A DNA stretch of 42,909 bases from Reyranella massiliensis 521. GTDB lineage: Bacteria > Pseudomonadota > Alphaproteobacteria > Reyranellales > Reyranellaceae. Location of the stretch: assembly GCA_945862125.1 (NCBI GenBank), contig CAMAYC010000033.1, forward strand, positions 1 to 42,909. The letters run 5' to 3'. This document shows positions 9,834 through 18,436 of the stretch, piece after piece (positions within the stretch are counted from its first letter, which is position 1; every line of letters begins with the position of its first letter). The position numbers and the translations under genes are program-made. The notes beneath the pieces were generated by a model, which saw only the letters and a list, made by a program, of their open reading frames with translations, was not told the DNA's origin and ran no database searches.

Positions 9834-10802
9834 CTAGTTCGCCGGCTTGATGCCGGCGTCCTTGATGACCTTACCCCACTTCGGAATGTCGCCGGCGATC
9901 GCGGCCTTGGTCTCTTCGGCCGTACTGCCGACGAGATCGAGCCCCATGAGGGCGAACTTCTTCGCCATCTCGGGATCTGCCAGCACCTTCAGCGATTCGG
10001 CCCGGACCTTGTCGAGGATCGGTTGCGGCGTGCCGGCCGGCGCCAGCAAGGCGAACCACGATGTTGCCTCGAAGCCGGGGAAGCCGGCCTCCACGACCGT
10101 CGGCAGGTCGGGCGCATTGGGCGAACGCTTGAGCGAGGTGATGCCGATGCCACGCACGCGACCGTCGCGCACCATCGGCATCCCGGCCCCGGCATTCTGG
10201 ATGCCGACGCCGACGACACCGCTCATCACGTCGGTGAGGTTGGCGCCGCGATAGGGAATGTGCTCCATCTTGATGCCGGCGAGAACTGAGAACAGCTCGC
10301 CCGCGATGTGCTGCGGCGTGCCGACACCCGGCGTGCCGTAGGAAAGCTTGCCGGGATTGGCCTTGGCGTAGGCTATGAGATCGGCCATCGACTTGATGGG
10401 CAGGTCGTTGTTGACCACGAAGACGGACGGCATCGAGAGCGACGTCGAGATCGGCGCGAAATCGCGCACCGGATCGAAGGGCAGTGTCTGCAGGCTGGGC
10501 AGGATGGTGATGGCGGCGTTGCCCGACCACATCAGCGTGTAGCCGTCGGGTGGTGCCTTGGCGACGCGGTCGACGCCGATGGCGCCCGAGTTGCCGGCGA
10601 CGTTCTCGACCACCACGGGTTGGCCCCAGGCCTCGCTGAACTTTTGCGCGAACAGCCGGGCCGTGACGTCCGTGGCGCTGCCGGCCGTGAAACCCACGAC
10701 CAGCTTGACCGGCTTCTCCGGCCACTTGGTCTGGGCCGCGAGCGGAGAAGCAAGACCGAGCGCGAGCACGAGCGCGGCGGCGGACCGAATGATCGAATGC
10801 AT
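9834..10802 (-). CDS. Bug-family (tripartite tricarboxylate transporter) substrate-binding protein
   Basis: Periplasmic solute receptor of the Bug/TctC family, 322 residues. A Sec signal peptide (hydrophobic residues 5-22, likely cut after PLAA) precedes the family opening WPEKPVKLVVGFTAGSATDV. Further marks are the DGYTLMWSGN and KLSYGTPGVGTPQHIAGE stretches, the latter a ligand-loop motif of the family. The ATG at 10802 is preceded by GGAGGAAACC; the upstream extension of the frame has no coding character. The TctA and TctB membrane partners are not in the window, so this is an orphan receptor, as is common for Bug proteins. Known ligands of the family are citrate, tricarboxylates, nicotinate and aromatic acids. 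Confidence 0.9.
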   Translation of the reverse strand: MHSIIRSAAALVLALGLASPLAAQTKWPEKPVKLVVGFTAGSATDVTARLFAQKFSEAWGQPVVVENVAGNSGAIGVDRVAKAPPDGYTLMWSGNAAITILPSLQTLPFDPVRDFAPISTSLSMPSVFVVNNDLPIKSMADLIAYAKANPGKLSYGTPGVGTPQHIAGELFSVLAGIKMEHIPYRGANLTDVMSGVVGVGIQNAGAGMPMVRDGRVRGIGITSLKRSPNAPDLPTVVEAGFPGFEATSWFALLAPAGTPQPILDKVRAESLKVLADPEMAKKFALMGLDLVGSTAEETKAAIAGDIPKWGKVIKDAGIKPAN

Positions 10803-10845
10803 GGTTTCCTCCGGACAGGCGATCTGCGTCGCCGTTTGCAGAAGG

Positions 10846-11394
10846 CTATGGGATTTCGGGCCGGTGCCGCAACCTCGAAGCCGTGTCGCCATCACATGAG
10901 CGGAACTGGAGCTCCCGTGCGATGCGGTCGGCAATGTCGCCAGGCGGGCCGTCAACGTCGATGACGATCGGCCTTTCGTCTGGCGTTGGTTCCTGAAGCG
11001 TCGCGAACTGGCTGGCCAGCAATGCCGTTGGCATGAAGTGCTCGTGCCGCGCCGCCATGCGCCGGGCGATGAGATCGTGCGAGCCCCTGAGATAGACCAG
11101 CGCCACGTCCGGTCGGTCGCCGATGATGATGTCGCGATAGGACCGCTTCAGTGCCGAGCAGGTGAGCACGCCCGACTCGCCCCGCGCCAGCCAATCGGCA
11201 ATTTCCGCCGCGATCTTGCGCAGCCACGGCAGCCGGTCGGCATCCGTAAGCGGCGTGCCGCCTCGCATCTTCTCGACATTCGCGGGCGGATGCAGGTCGT
11301 CGCCCTCGCGGTAGCGCCAGCCGAGCGTGGCGGCGAGCAGCGCGGAGACCGTGGTCTTGCCGCACCCCGATACGCCCATGACGACAACGATCAT
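10846..11394 (-). CDS. gntK: Gluconokinase (GntK family)
   Basis: Cytoplasmic kinase that phosphorylates D-gluconate to 6-phosphogluconate with ATP; 182 residues, near the usual 175. Walker A is GVSGCGKTT at residues 7-15, and the family segments REGDDLHPPANVEKM and PLTDADRLPWL follow at about residues 30-55, with CSALKRSYRD near residue 85. The ATG at 11394 has GGAAAAG before it; the frame is open up to 11469 but that part overlaps the divergent gene's leader. Placed beside the F420 island, it supplies 6-phosphogluconate, the same metabolite that follows from the Fgd reaction and the substrate of the Gnd-like enzyme at 27828-28811. It is divergent from the first LLM operon, across 75 bases. 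Confidence 0.9.
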   Translation of the reverse strand: MIVVVMGVSGCGKTTVSALLAATLGWRYREGDDLHPPANVEKMRGGTPLTDADRLPWLRKIAAEIADWLARGESGVLTCSALKRSYRDIIIGDRPDVALVYLRGSHDLIARRMAARHEHFMPTALLASQFATLQEPTPDERPIVIDVDGPPGDIADRIARELQFRSCDGDTASRLRHRPEIP

Positions 11395-11469
11395 CGTCTT
11401 TTCCTTTCCCGCCCTCACCCTGCTAGGCTGCCGGCCCGCAGAAACCCGCCTCCATCGCGGAGCAGACAC

Positions 11470-12540
11470 GTGCTGTTAGAAACTCTTCTGCCCCTCGGCA
11501 AGGTCGATCCCGGTCTTCGCGCGCCCGAGGTGCCTTTCGATCTGCACAGCATCGGCGAGAACGCGCGCCTGCTGGAAGACATCGGCTACGACGGCCTGGT
11601 CGTCGAGGAGACCAAGGACGATCCGTTCATCGTCATGGCGCTGGCGGCCCAGGCGACGCAGAAGCTGAAGATCGGCACCTCGGTCGCCATCGCCTTTCCG
11701 CGCAGCCCGACCGTGACGGCGATGAGCGCCTGGACCTTGCAGAAGCTGTCGCGCGGCCGTTTCACCCTGGGGCTCGGCACGCAGGTGAAGGCGCATATCG
11801 AACGCCGCTTCGGCATGCCGTGGACACCGGCCGGCCCATGGATGCGCGAATACGTGCACGCTGTGCGGGCGGTCTGGGACCATTGGCAGAACGGCACACC
11901 GCTCGACGTCAAAGGCCCGCACTACAACATCAATCTCATGGTGCCGCTGTTCAATCCCGGCCCGATCGAACATCCGCACATTCCGATTCAGATCGCGGCC
12001 GTCAATTCAGTGATGTGCCAGGTCGCCGGCGAAGTGGCCGACGGCATCCGTCCGCATCCGGTCTGCACGCCCTCGTATATCGAGCAGGTGATGATGCCGG
12101 CGGTCCGTGCCGGCGCCGCCAAGACCGGCCGCCCGCTGAAAGGGTTCCAGATCAGCATGAAGCCGCTGGTGGCAACGGCGGCCAACGAGGCGGAGCTGGC
12201 GCCCAAGGTGCGCGACGCGCGGGCCCGCATCGCCTTCTACGCCTCGACGCCGCAGTACCGGGCCGCCTTCGACCACCTCGGCCTCGGCGACCTGGCTGAC
12301 CGTCTGAAGCTGCTGTCGCGGGCGCAACGCTGGGAAGAGCTGCCGCAGCACATCGACGACGACATTCTCAATACCTTCGTCACCATCGGCACCTACGACA
12401 CGATCGGACGCGAGCTCTGTGAGCGTTACGGCAAGGTCGTCACCCATTGCGAGTTCTCGATAGCGGTCAAGAACGATACCGACCGCGAGATCCTGCGCGG
12501 CCTGGCAAAAGACATTCAAGCCTATGGAGCCAAGCCATGA
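11470..12540 (+). CDS. LLM class oxidoreductase, probable F420-dependent (MSMEG_2256-like)
   Basis: Luciferase-like TIM-barrel enzyme of 356 residues, first gene of a three-gene LLM operon. It resembles the mycobacterial MSMEG_2256-type subfamily of presumed F420-dependent oxidoreductases: a VEETKDDPF segment takes the place of the usual DH motif near residue 50, followed by KLKIGTSVAIAFPRSPTVTA and SRGRFTLGLGTQVKAHIERRFG, where the GLGTQ stretch forms part of the cofactor pocket in the family. A Pro-rich GPIEHPHIPIQIAA strand follows. The start is GTG at 11470 with a CGGAG ribosome site; the longer open frame overlaps gluconokinase on the other strand. The stop overlaps the next start in an ATGA. 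The substrate is unknown. Confidence 0.8.
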   Translation: MLLETLLPLGKVDPGLRAPEVPFDLHSIGENARLLEDIGYDGLVVEETKDDPFIVMALAAQATQKLKIGTSVAIAFPRSPTVTAMSAWTLQKLSRGRFTLGLGTQVKAHIERRFGMPWTPAGPWMREYVHAVRAVWDHWQNGTPLDVKGPHYNINLMVPLFNPGPIEHPHIPIQIAAVNSVMCQVAGEVADGIRPHPVCTPSYIEQVMMPAVRAGAAKTGRPLKGFQISMKPLVATAANEAELAPKVRDARARIAFYASTPQYRAAFDHLGLGDLADRLKLLSRAQRWEELPQHIDDDILNTFVTIGTYDTIGRELCERYGKVVTHCEFSIAVKNDTDREILRGLAKDIQAYGAKP

Positions 12541-13397
12541 AGTTGGGACGCCTCGGAGTCTGGTATTCGACCGACAAGCTGAACGGAGCCCAGCTCGCCG
12601 ACCTCATGCGAGTCGTCGAAGGTGGTGGCTATTCGGCCTTCTGGTATCCCGAATCGCGCGGCTACGAATCGATGTCGCTGGCGGCCTACCTGCTGTCGAA
12701 GAGCACGAAGCTCACCATCGGCAGTTCCATCGCCAACATCTACGCCCGCGACCCGTTCACGGCGCAGCGCGCCACCGTGTCGCTGAACAATATCTACGGC
12801 GGCAGGTTCATCCTGGGCCTGGGCGTCAGCCACATCTCGATGGTCGAGGGTCTGCGCGGCCACCGCTACGACAAGCCGCTGGGCGCGATGCGCGCCTATC
12901 TCGAGGGCGTTCACAAGGGCCTGCCTGCCGGCGAAGAGCCGCCGGTGGTGGTGGCGGCGCTGGGCCCCAAGATGCTGGCGCTCAGCGCGGAGAAATCGCG
13001 CGGCGCCGTGCCCTATAACGTGACGCCCAAGCACACGGCGCAGGCTGCCGCCATCCTGGGGCCAGGCAAGACGCTCGCCGTCGAACAGAAGGTCACGCTC
13101 GAAACCGATCCCGTGCGCGCCCGCGCGCTCGGCCGCAAGGAACTCTCGCGCTACATGGGGCTGCCGAACTATCGCAACAACTGGCTGCGCGAAGGTTTTA
13201 GCGAAGCCGACCTTGCCGACGGCGGCAGCGACAGGTTCATCGACGCCATGGTGCTGTGGGGTGACGCGGAGACGATCAAGAAGGGCCTGCGCGCGCATTT
13301 CACGGCCGGCGCCACCCATGTCTGCCTGCAGCCGGTGCACGACGACGGCGATTTCGCCGCGCGCGACCGCATGCTGGCGACATTCGCCGACACCTGA
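12537..13397 (+). CDS. LLM class oxidoreductase, probable F420-dependent
   Basis: Short luciferase-like enzyme of 286 residues, second gene of the LLM operon. Its ATG overlaps the previous stop (ATGA, 12537-12540), so translation is probably coupled. It has YPESRGYESM where the barrel strand 2 motif stands, TKLTIGSSIANIYARDPF in strand 3 and GGRFILGLGVSHISMVEGLRG in the cofactor-binding region, a combination like the MSMEG_4141-type subfamily of presumed F420 enzymes (identification from memory). The length is 30-50 residues below most LLM proteins, with less sequence between barrel strands 4 and 6. Substrate unknown. Confidence 0.78.
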   Translation: MKLGRLGVWYSTDKLNGAQLADLMRVVEGGGYSAFWYPESRGYESMSLAAYLLSKSTKLTIGSSIANIYARDPFTAQRATVSLNNIYGGRFILGLGVSHISMVEGLRGHRYDKPLGAMRAYLEGVHKGLPAGEEPPVVVAALGPKMLALSAEKSRGAVPYNVTPKHTAQAAAILGPGKTLAVEQKVTLETDPVRARALGRKELSRYMGLPNYRNNWLREGFSEADLADGGSDRFIDAMVLWGDAETIKKGLRAHFTAGATHVCLQPVHDDGDFAARDRMLATFADT

Positions 13398-13408
13398 AGG
13401 AGACGGTG

Positions 13409-14476
13409 ATGGATTTCGGTATCGCGCTGCCCACCGCGGCGGACTCCTGGAAGCACGCGAAGCGGGCCGAGGAACTGGGCTTCTCCCATGCCTGGTTCTA
13501 CGACACGCAGATGCTGAGCGCCGATTGCTTCGTCGCCATGGGTGCGGCCGCCGTCAACACGCAGCGCATCCGCCTCGGCACCGGCGTACTGGTGCCGTCC
13601 AACCGCATCGCGCCCGTCGCCGCCAATGCGCTGGCAACGCTCAACAGCCTGGCCCCGGGCCGCATCGACTTCGGCGTCGGTACCGGCTTCACGGCGCGGC
13701 GCGCCATGGGCTTCGGCGCCATCAAGATCAAGGACATGGAGGCCTACATCCATCAGGTCTACGGCCTGCTGGGCGGCAAGACCGTCGATTTCGAGATGGA
13801 AGGCCAGAGCCGCAAGATCCGCTTCCTCAATCCCGAACTCGACCTGTTCAACACACGCGATCCGATCGCGCTGCACCTCTCGGCCTTCGGCCCACGCACC
13901 CGCGCTCTCACGGCCAAGCTCAAAGCCGGCTGGATCGACTTCGTCGGCAATGTCGAGGCCGGTGTCCGCGAGGTCGTGGCGATGCGCGAGGACTGGGGCA
14001 AGGCCGGACACGCCATGGGTGACTTGCAGGCCACGGCCTTTGCGCTGGGCTGCGTGCTGCAGGATGGCGAGCCAGCCGATTCGGAGCGGGCCATGGCGCA
14101 GGCGGGGCCGCGCGCGGCGGTGATGCTGCATCGTGCCGCCGACGAGGCGCTCATGAACCTGAAGCCGACCCAGGCCCTGCTCTCGCAGCGGCCGGAACTG
14201 GAAGGCTATGTCGCGCTGGCGCGGACCTACGAACCCAAGGATGCACCCTATCTGGAAAACCACCGCGGGCATCTGATGTTCGTGAAGCCCGCCGAAAAGA
14301 AGTTCGTCACCGCCGACCTGATCCGCGCCACCTCGTTCACGGCGACCGAAGGCGAGATCAAGCAGCGCATCGAGGCGCTGCGCGAGGCCGGCTACACCCA
14401 ATTCACGATTCAGCTCGTGCCCGGCCAGGAGGCTGCCCTCGCCGACTGGGCCCAAATCGCCAAGGCCTTCGCCTAG
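13409..14476 (+). CDS. LLM class oxidoreductase, Mer-like, probable F420-dependent
   Basis: Luciferase-like enzyme of 355 residues, third and last gene of the operon, 11 bases after its neighbour. Segments FYDTQMLSADCFVAMGAAA near residue 30 and PGRIDFGVGTGFTARRAMG near residue 90 resemble methylenetetrahydromethanopterin reductase (Mer) and other F420-dependent reductases. It is longer than typical because of an insertion around residues 210-290 that includes a Met/Arg-rich helix. The ATG at 13409 is chosen over the GTG three bases earlier because AAGGAG is then six bases away. Its TAG stop lies in a CTAG that also ends the convergent gene. Substrate unknown; no tetrahydromethanopterin genes are seen, so a true Mer role is unlikely. 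Confidence 0.8.
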   Translation: MDFGIALPTAADSWKHAKRAEELGFSHAWFYDTQMLSADCFVAMGAAAVNTQRIRLGTGVLVPSNRIAPVAANALATLNSLAPGRIDFGVGTGFTARRAMGFGAIKIKDMEAYIHQVYGLLGGKTVDFEMEGQSRKIRFLNPELDLFNTRDPIALHLSAFGPRTRALTAKLKAGWIDFVGNVEAGVREVVAMREDWGKAGHAMGDLQATAFALGCVLQDGEPADSERAMAQAGPRAAVMLHRAADEALMNLKPTQALLSQRPELEGYVALARTYEPKDAPYLENHRGHLMFVKPAEKKFVTADLIRATSFTATEGEIKQRIEALREAGYTQFTIQLVPGQEAALADWAQIAKAFA

Positions 14477-15351
14477 CCGTAGGGGCGGATAACCTTCTCG
14501 CCGAACCGCGCGAGGCTCTCCTCCAGGTTCGGCATGAAGGCGCTGGAGGGCAGCACGATGCGACCGATGCCCTGCGCTGCACGTTCCTTGATGGCCGCTT
14601 CCGCATCCTTGCCCGAGCCGGGCAAGAGATCGGGACAGCCGGCGAGCATTTCGATCGCTCCGGGATCGCGGCCTGCAGCCTCCGCGGCGCGGCGCGCGAT
14701 ATCGATCAGCGGCATGGTGTCGGCTGGCCGACCGATCGACGGGAAGAAGCCGTTGCCGAGGCGGCCGGCGCGCCGGGCCGCGGCTTCGGAATGTCCGCCG
14801 ACAATGATCGGCACGCTGCCGCCAACCGGCTTGGGATTGCAGCTCACCTCGTGGAACTTCACGAACTCGCCGGCGTAGCTCGCGCCGTCGCCCGCCCACA
14901 GAGCGCGCATGGCCGCGATATATTCGTCGGCCCGCTTGCCGCGCCTCTCGAACGGCACGCCAAGCGCCTCGAACTCTTCCTTCAGCCAGCCGACACCGAT
15001 GCCGAGTTCGATGCGCCCGCCGCTCAGATGGTCGAGGGTCGCGACCTGCTTGGCCAGCACCAGCGGATTGCGCTGCGGCAGGATGAGCACGCCGGTCATG
15101 AAGCGCAGCCGCGTCGTGACGGCCGCGACCGACGCCATCCAGATCAGGGGATCAGGCATCAGCGCGGTGTTGTCGCCCGGTAGCCGGCCGCTGGCGGCAT
15201 AGGGGTAGGTCGAACTGTAGTTGTTGGGCAGGACGACGTGATCGACGGCAAAGACCGAGTCGAAGCCGGCCGCCTCGGCCAGGCGCACCAGCCGGTGCGC
15301 CCCGGCCAGGTCGGGGAAGCTGTTGTTGCCGAAGTGCAGGGCGAACTTCAT
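14473..15351 (-). CDS. LLM class oxidoreductase, probable F420-dependent (Rv2161c-like)
   Basis: Luciferase-like enzyme of 292 residues. The VDHVVLPNNYSSTYPY segment (residues about 37-52) with its DHV motif, the LPQRNPLVLAKQVATLD helix and GGRIELGIGVGWLKEEFEALG around residue 115 are the hallmark pattern of the Rv2161c-type subfamily of presumed F420-dependent oxidoreductases. It is the last gene of the minus-strand operon starting at 18291. Its ATG at 15351 shares one base with the previous stop (TGATG). It converges with the gene at 13409-14476 on a shared CTAG. It is similar in its first third to the enzyme at 24234-25187. Substrate unknown. Confidence 0.85.
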   Translation of the reverse strand: MKFALHFGNNSFPDLAGAHRLVRLAEAAGFDSVFAVDHVVLPNNYSSTYPYAASGRLPGDNTALMPDPLIWMASVAAVTTRLRFMTGVLILPQRNPLVLAKQVATLDHLSGGRIELGIGVGWLKEEFEALGVPFERRGKRADEYIAAMRALWAGDGASYAGEFVKFHEVSCNPKPVGGSVPIIVGGHSEAAARRAGRLGNGFFPSIGRPADTMPLIDIARRAAEAAGRDPGAIEMLAGCPDLLPGSGKDAEAAIKERAAQGIGRIVLPSSAFMPNLEESLARFGEKVIRPYG

Positions 15352-16247
15352 CACAGCAGGTCCGCGACGGCGGCGCGGTAGCGCGTGATCGCCGTCAGGT
15401 GGTCGTCGTAGCTCTTACCCGCGATGCGCTTGTGATGAGCACTCATGTAGTTGGTATGGGCGTTCACGTGCGTGACGCCGGCCTTCTTCCAGAAGGCAAT
15501 TTCCTTGCGCCAGTCCGCCTCGGCACCGATGCCGGGCGAGACCCAGACCTCAAGCCCGACCGAGGCGGGATCGCGGCCGGCCGCGCGGATCATCGTGCGC
15601 AGCTTGTCGAAGGCTTTTAGCGCCTCGTCGCCTGCCGGCCAGGCGAGCGGCATGAAGCCGTCGCCATACTGCGCCGTCCGCCGGAACGTCGCTTCGGCGT
15701 GGCCGCCGAACCAGATCGGCACGCGGCCGGATTTCGGTCGTGGATTGATGCCGCCGTCGTCGAGTTGGTGGAACTCACCCTTGAACGTGACGTGCGGTTC
15801 CTTCCAAAGCGCCTGCATGAAACGGACCTGCTCCTCGGAACGTTTGCCGCGCGTCTTGAAATCCTCGCCCAGCCCCTGGAATTCAATTTCGTTCCAGCCG
15901 ACGCCGACGCCGAGACGGAACCGTCCCTCGCAGAGCTCGTCGAGGCAGGCCGCCTGCTTGGCGACCAGCGCCGCCTGGCGCTGCGCCAGGATCAGCACGC
16001 CGGCGGCAAAGCCGATCTTCTTCGTGACGCCGGCCAGGAAGGCAAACAGCACGAAGGGATCGTGATAGGCCGTGGCGGTGGTGCCCACGCGGCGACCGCC
16101 ATGATCGACGTTTGGGTTGCCACCCAGCACGTGATCGGGACCGACCAGATAGTCGTAGCCCAGCTCCTCTGCGGCCTGCGCATAATCACGCATGACCGTG
16201 GAGCCGGTACCGATGTCACCAACCGGCAGGGATGCACCGAGTTTCAT
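15351..16247 (-). CDS. LLM class oxidoreductase, probable F420-dependent
   Basis: Luciferase-like enzyme of 298 residues, third gene of the minus-strand operon. It has GPDHVLGGNPNVDHGG near residue 40, with the DH motif of F420-type members, then TKKIGFAAGVLILAQRQAALVAKQAACLD, and EGRFRLGVGVGWNEIEFQGLG near residue 120. RVPIWFGGHAE marks barrel strand 6. The ATG at 16247 is preceded by GAGGAAGAAG and is preferred over a GTG four codons upstream. The upstream gene's stop is at 16256, leaving eight bases between them, and its own stop touches the next start. Substrate unknown. Confidence 0.85.
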   Translation of the reverse strand: MKLGASLPVGDIGTGSTVMRDYAQAAEELGYDYLVGPDHVLGGNPNVDHGGRRVGTTATAYHDPFVLFAFLAGVTKKIGFAAGVLILAQRQAALVAKQAACLDELCEGRFRLGVGVGWNEIEFQGLGEDFKTRGKRSEEQVRFMQALWKEPHVTFKGEFHQLDDGGINPRPKSGRVPIWFGGHAEATFRRTAQYGDGFMPLAWPAGDEALKAFDKLRTMIRAAGRDPASVGLEVWVSPGIGAEADWRKEIAFWKKAGVTHVNAHTNYMSAHHKRIAGKSYDDHLTAITRYRAAVADLL

Positions 16248-16255
16248 CTTCTTCC

Positions 16256-17500
16256 TCACTCCGCCGCAGCGGCCTTGCGGGGTTTCAGGTCGGTCGAATA
16301 CTTGATGCTGACCGGCGCATTGGCTTCGAACGGGCTTTTCAGGTCGAGGCTCTTCGCAATCTCACGGATCGCCGGGAACACTTCCTGGCCGATCAGCTTG
16401 ATGCAGGTGAGCGAGTCCGCCTGGCTCACCCGGCCATCGTTGCCCCACAGCGCGAGGATGCCCGGCCGCGTCTCCTCCAGGATGCGCTTCAGCTTGGCCA
16501 CCACCGTCTTGGGCGTGCCCGCGATGATGCGCAGGTCGGCCATCTGCTGCTCGAAGCTGGTCTCGCCGCGCGGATTGCTGGCGCGTCCCGAAGCGAACTC
16601 GACGAAGGCGCGGCGCGCCGATGGCGAGCCGTAGCCCGACGGCGTGCTCCACACAGGATGCGCGAGACCTGTGAACTCGCCCTGCATCCAGCGGAACTGC
16701 TTGGCGTTTTCGATCGCCTTTTCCTCGTTATCGGAGACATGGACCTGGATCAGGTAGCCGCGGTTCTCCGGCCCGCCGACATAGCCCACGTCGGCCGCAA
16801 CGCTGTCGTAGAGTTCCCAGATCTTCTTGGTCTGCTCGATCGAGGTGTTGAGCGCGATGTAGGGATAGCGCTGCTGCGCCGCCCAGATGATCGTCTCCTT
16901 GCTGATCACGCCCGGGACCCAGACACGCGGATAGGGCTTCTGCAGCGGCACCGCCCAGGGGTTCACCACCCGGTGCTGGTAGTGGTTGCCCTCGAAGCGG
17001 AACGGGCCCGGCTGCGTCCAGGCCCGGACGACCAGCTCGTGCGCCTCCTCGAAGCGCTCGCGGTTGAAGGCCGGATTGACGCCGGTAGCGAGCTGTTCCT
17101 GGCCACCGCCACGCACGAAGCCGGAGACCAGCCGGCCCTTGGAGATCATGTCGATCATGGCGAGCTCTTCGGCGAGCCGGATCGGGTTCTCCGCCAGCGG
17201 CAGCGGATTGCCCAGCATCACGATCTTCACCTTCTTGGTCATGCCGGCCAGGAGGGCAGCGAAGATGTTGGCCTTGGCCTGCATGCAGAACGGCGCGTTG
17301 TGATGCTCGTTCAGCATGATGCCGTCGACACCGACCTCCTCGGCCAGCATGTATTGCTCGATGTAGTTGTTGTAGAGCCGGGAGCCCTCGACCGGATCGA
17401 AATGCTTGTTGGAGAACATCAGCGCCGTGGCGCCGAAATCGCGGCCGGCCTGCTCCGGATAGGCCGACATCGGCTGCTCGGTGAAATACATCAGGTGCAT
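16256..17500 (-). CDS. LLM class flavin-dependent monooxygenase with NEHH motif
   Basis: Long luciferase-like enzyme of 414 residues, second gene of the operon, five bases after the hydrolase gene. Residues about 60-70 read LNEHHNAPF, an EHH-type motif seen in FMN-dependent luciferase-like monooxygenases rather than the DH motif of F420 enzymes. Other marks are MLGNPLPLAENPIRLAEELAMID and SKGRLVSGFVRGGGQE near residue 120. The C-terminal third is extended by about 80 residues compared with the neighbours. The ATG at 17500 has a GGGAG ribosome site; the longer frame overlaps the hydrolase. The pairing with a hydrolase recalls oxygenase-hydrolase modules in ring cleavage, but the substrate is unknown. 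Confidence 0.82.
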   Translation of the reverse strand: MHLMYFTEQPMSAYPEQAGRDFGATALMFSNKHFDPVEGSRLYNNYIEQYMLAEEVGVDGIMLNEHHNAPFCMQAKANIFAALLAGMTKKVKIVMLGNPLPLAENPIRLAEELAMIDMISKGRLVSGFVRGGGQEQLATGVNPAFNRERFEEAHELVVRAWTQPGPFRFEGNHYQHRVVNPWAVPLQKPYPRVWVPGVISKETIIWAAQQRYPYIALNTSIEQTKKIWELYDSVAADVGYVGGPENRGYLIQVHVSDNEEKAIENAKQFRWMQGEFTGLAHPVWSTPSGYGSPSARRAFVEFASGRASNPRGETSFEQQMADLRIIAGTPKTVVAKLKRILEETRPGILALWGNDGRVSQADSLTCIKLIGQEVFPAIREIAKSLDLKSPFEANAPVSIKYSTDLKPRKAAAAE

Positions 17501-17505
17501 GGCAA

Positions 17506-18291
17506 TTACTCCCGACCGATGAAGTTCGTGACGAGTCTGGCGAGCGCTTCGGGCTGCTCCATGTCGACGCAATGGCCGCAGGCTTTGACGATTTCCAGTT
17601 TGGCGTTGGGCAGTGCCTCGACGTAGCGCTTGGCGGCGCTCTGCGGCACCACCCTGTCGTCGTCGCCCCACACCACCAGTGCCGGTGCGCGGACGGCGCC
17701 CAGCAGATGCGGCAGGGTCTGGCTGTACATGTAGGGCTTCCAGGCGATGCGGAAGCTCATCTCGCGACAAATGTCCCACATCTCGAGCTGGTCGATCGAC
17801 GGCTCGGCGCCGTAGACACGATCGAACGCTTTCTGGTCGTGGAAACCGGCACGGGCATAATCGACGTAGCCGGTGATCGCGAGGTCCAGGATGTCGCCCT
17901 CAGGCGGCTTGATGCCCATGGCGCCGACCAGCACCAGATGTGACAGATCGTCGGGCCCCATGCTGGCCATTTCAGCCGCGATCCAGCCGCCGAAGCCCAA
18001 GCCCAGGAGCGCCACGTTCTTTAGTTTAAGCGCGCTCAAGAGGCCCCGATGCATCACTGCAATGTCGCGCACGCTGCGCATCCAGGTCGGCCGCTCCGAT
18101 CGGCTGTAGCCGGGGTGGTGAGGCACCAGCACGTCGTAATGTGCCGCCAGGGCATCGTAGAAAGGCAGGCGATCCAGCGTGCCGGTCTCGTGATGCAGCA
18201 CCACGACCGGCCGGCCTTTGCCGGCGCGCTGCAGATGCAATTTGATGCCGCCCGCCTCGATCGTGGAGTCGGTCCAGTTCACTCCCGCCAT
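17506..18291 (-). CDS. Alpha/beta hydrolase fold protein lacking the nucleophile serine
   Basis: Alpha/beta hydrolase of 261 residues, first gene of a four-gene operon with three LLM enzymes. The oxyanion-side strand [12 protein letters not shown], the acid residue in WGDDDRVVP (near residue 215) and the His in [10 protein letters not shown] (near residue 240) are in place. The nucleophile elbow, however, reads GLGFGG (97-102) where a GxSxGG is expected, so residue 99 is Gly; the codon is GGC, one base from the Ser codon AGC. It may be a pseudo-hydrolase, a cofactor-free lyase or decarboxylase using other residues, or a sequencing difference. It is divergent from fgd across 145 bases. Confidence 0.8.
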   Translation of the reverse strand: MAGVNWTDSTIEAGGIKLHLQRAGKGRPVVVLHHETGTLDRLPFYDALAAHYDVLVPHHPGYSRSERPTWMRSVRDIAVMHRGLLSALKLKNVALLGLGFGGWIAAEMASMGPDDLSHLVLVGAMGIKPPEGDILDLAITGYVDYARAGFHDQKAFDRVYGAEPSIDQLEMWDICREMSFRIAWKPYMYSQTLPHLLGAVRAPALVVWGDDDRVVPQSAAKRYVEALPNAKLEIVKACGHCVDMEQPEALARLVTNFIGRE

Positions 18292-18341
18292 TCCGGGTTT
18301 CCTTCCCTATTGGCTTGGATCGTTGCAACCGGACCCCGGAG

Positions 18342-18372
18342 AGTCAAACTTTCGACTGGCGGAGCGTCCGCC
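18342..18372. promoter_or_regulatory. Inverted repeats in the hydrolase/fgd divergent spacer
   Basis: Two adjacent dyads lie in the 145-base spacer between the LLM operon at 18291 and fgd at 18437. The first is AGTCAAACTTTCGACT (18342-18357), whose half sites match at 6 of 8 positions. The second (18358-18372) is a perfect six-base stem, GGCGGA / TCCGCC, around GCG. Either could bind a regulator of both operons. A TATTAA box at 18409-18414 could be a -10 element for fgd but lacks a good -35. No second copy of either dyad was noticed at the other F420 promoters. Confidence 0.3.
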
Positions 18373-18436
18373 GTCTGGTTGTTCGCCGGGGGGCGCGCTA
18401 TTAAGACTCCACTCTCGCCACAGGAAAGACATCACC

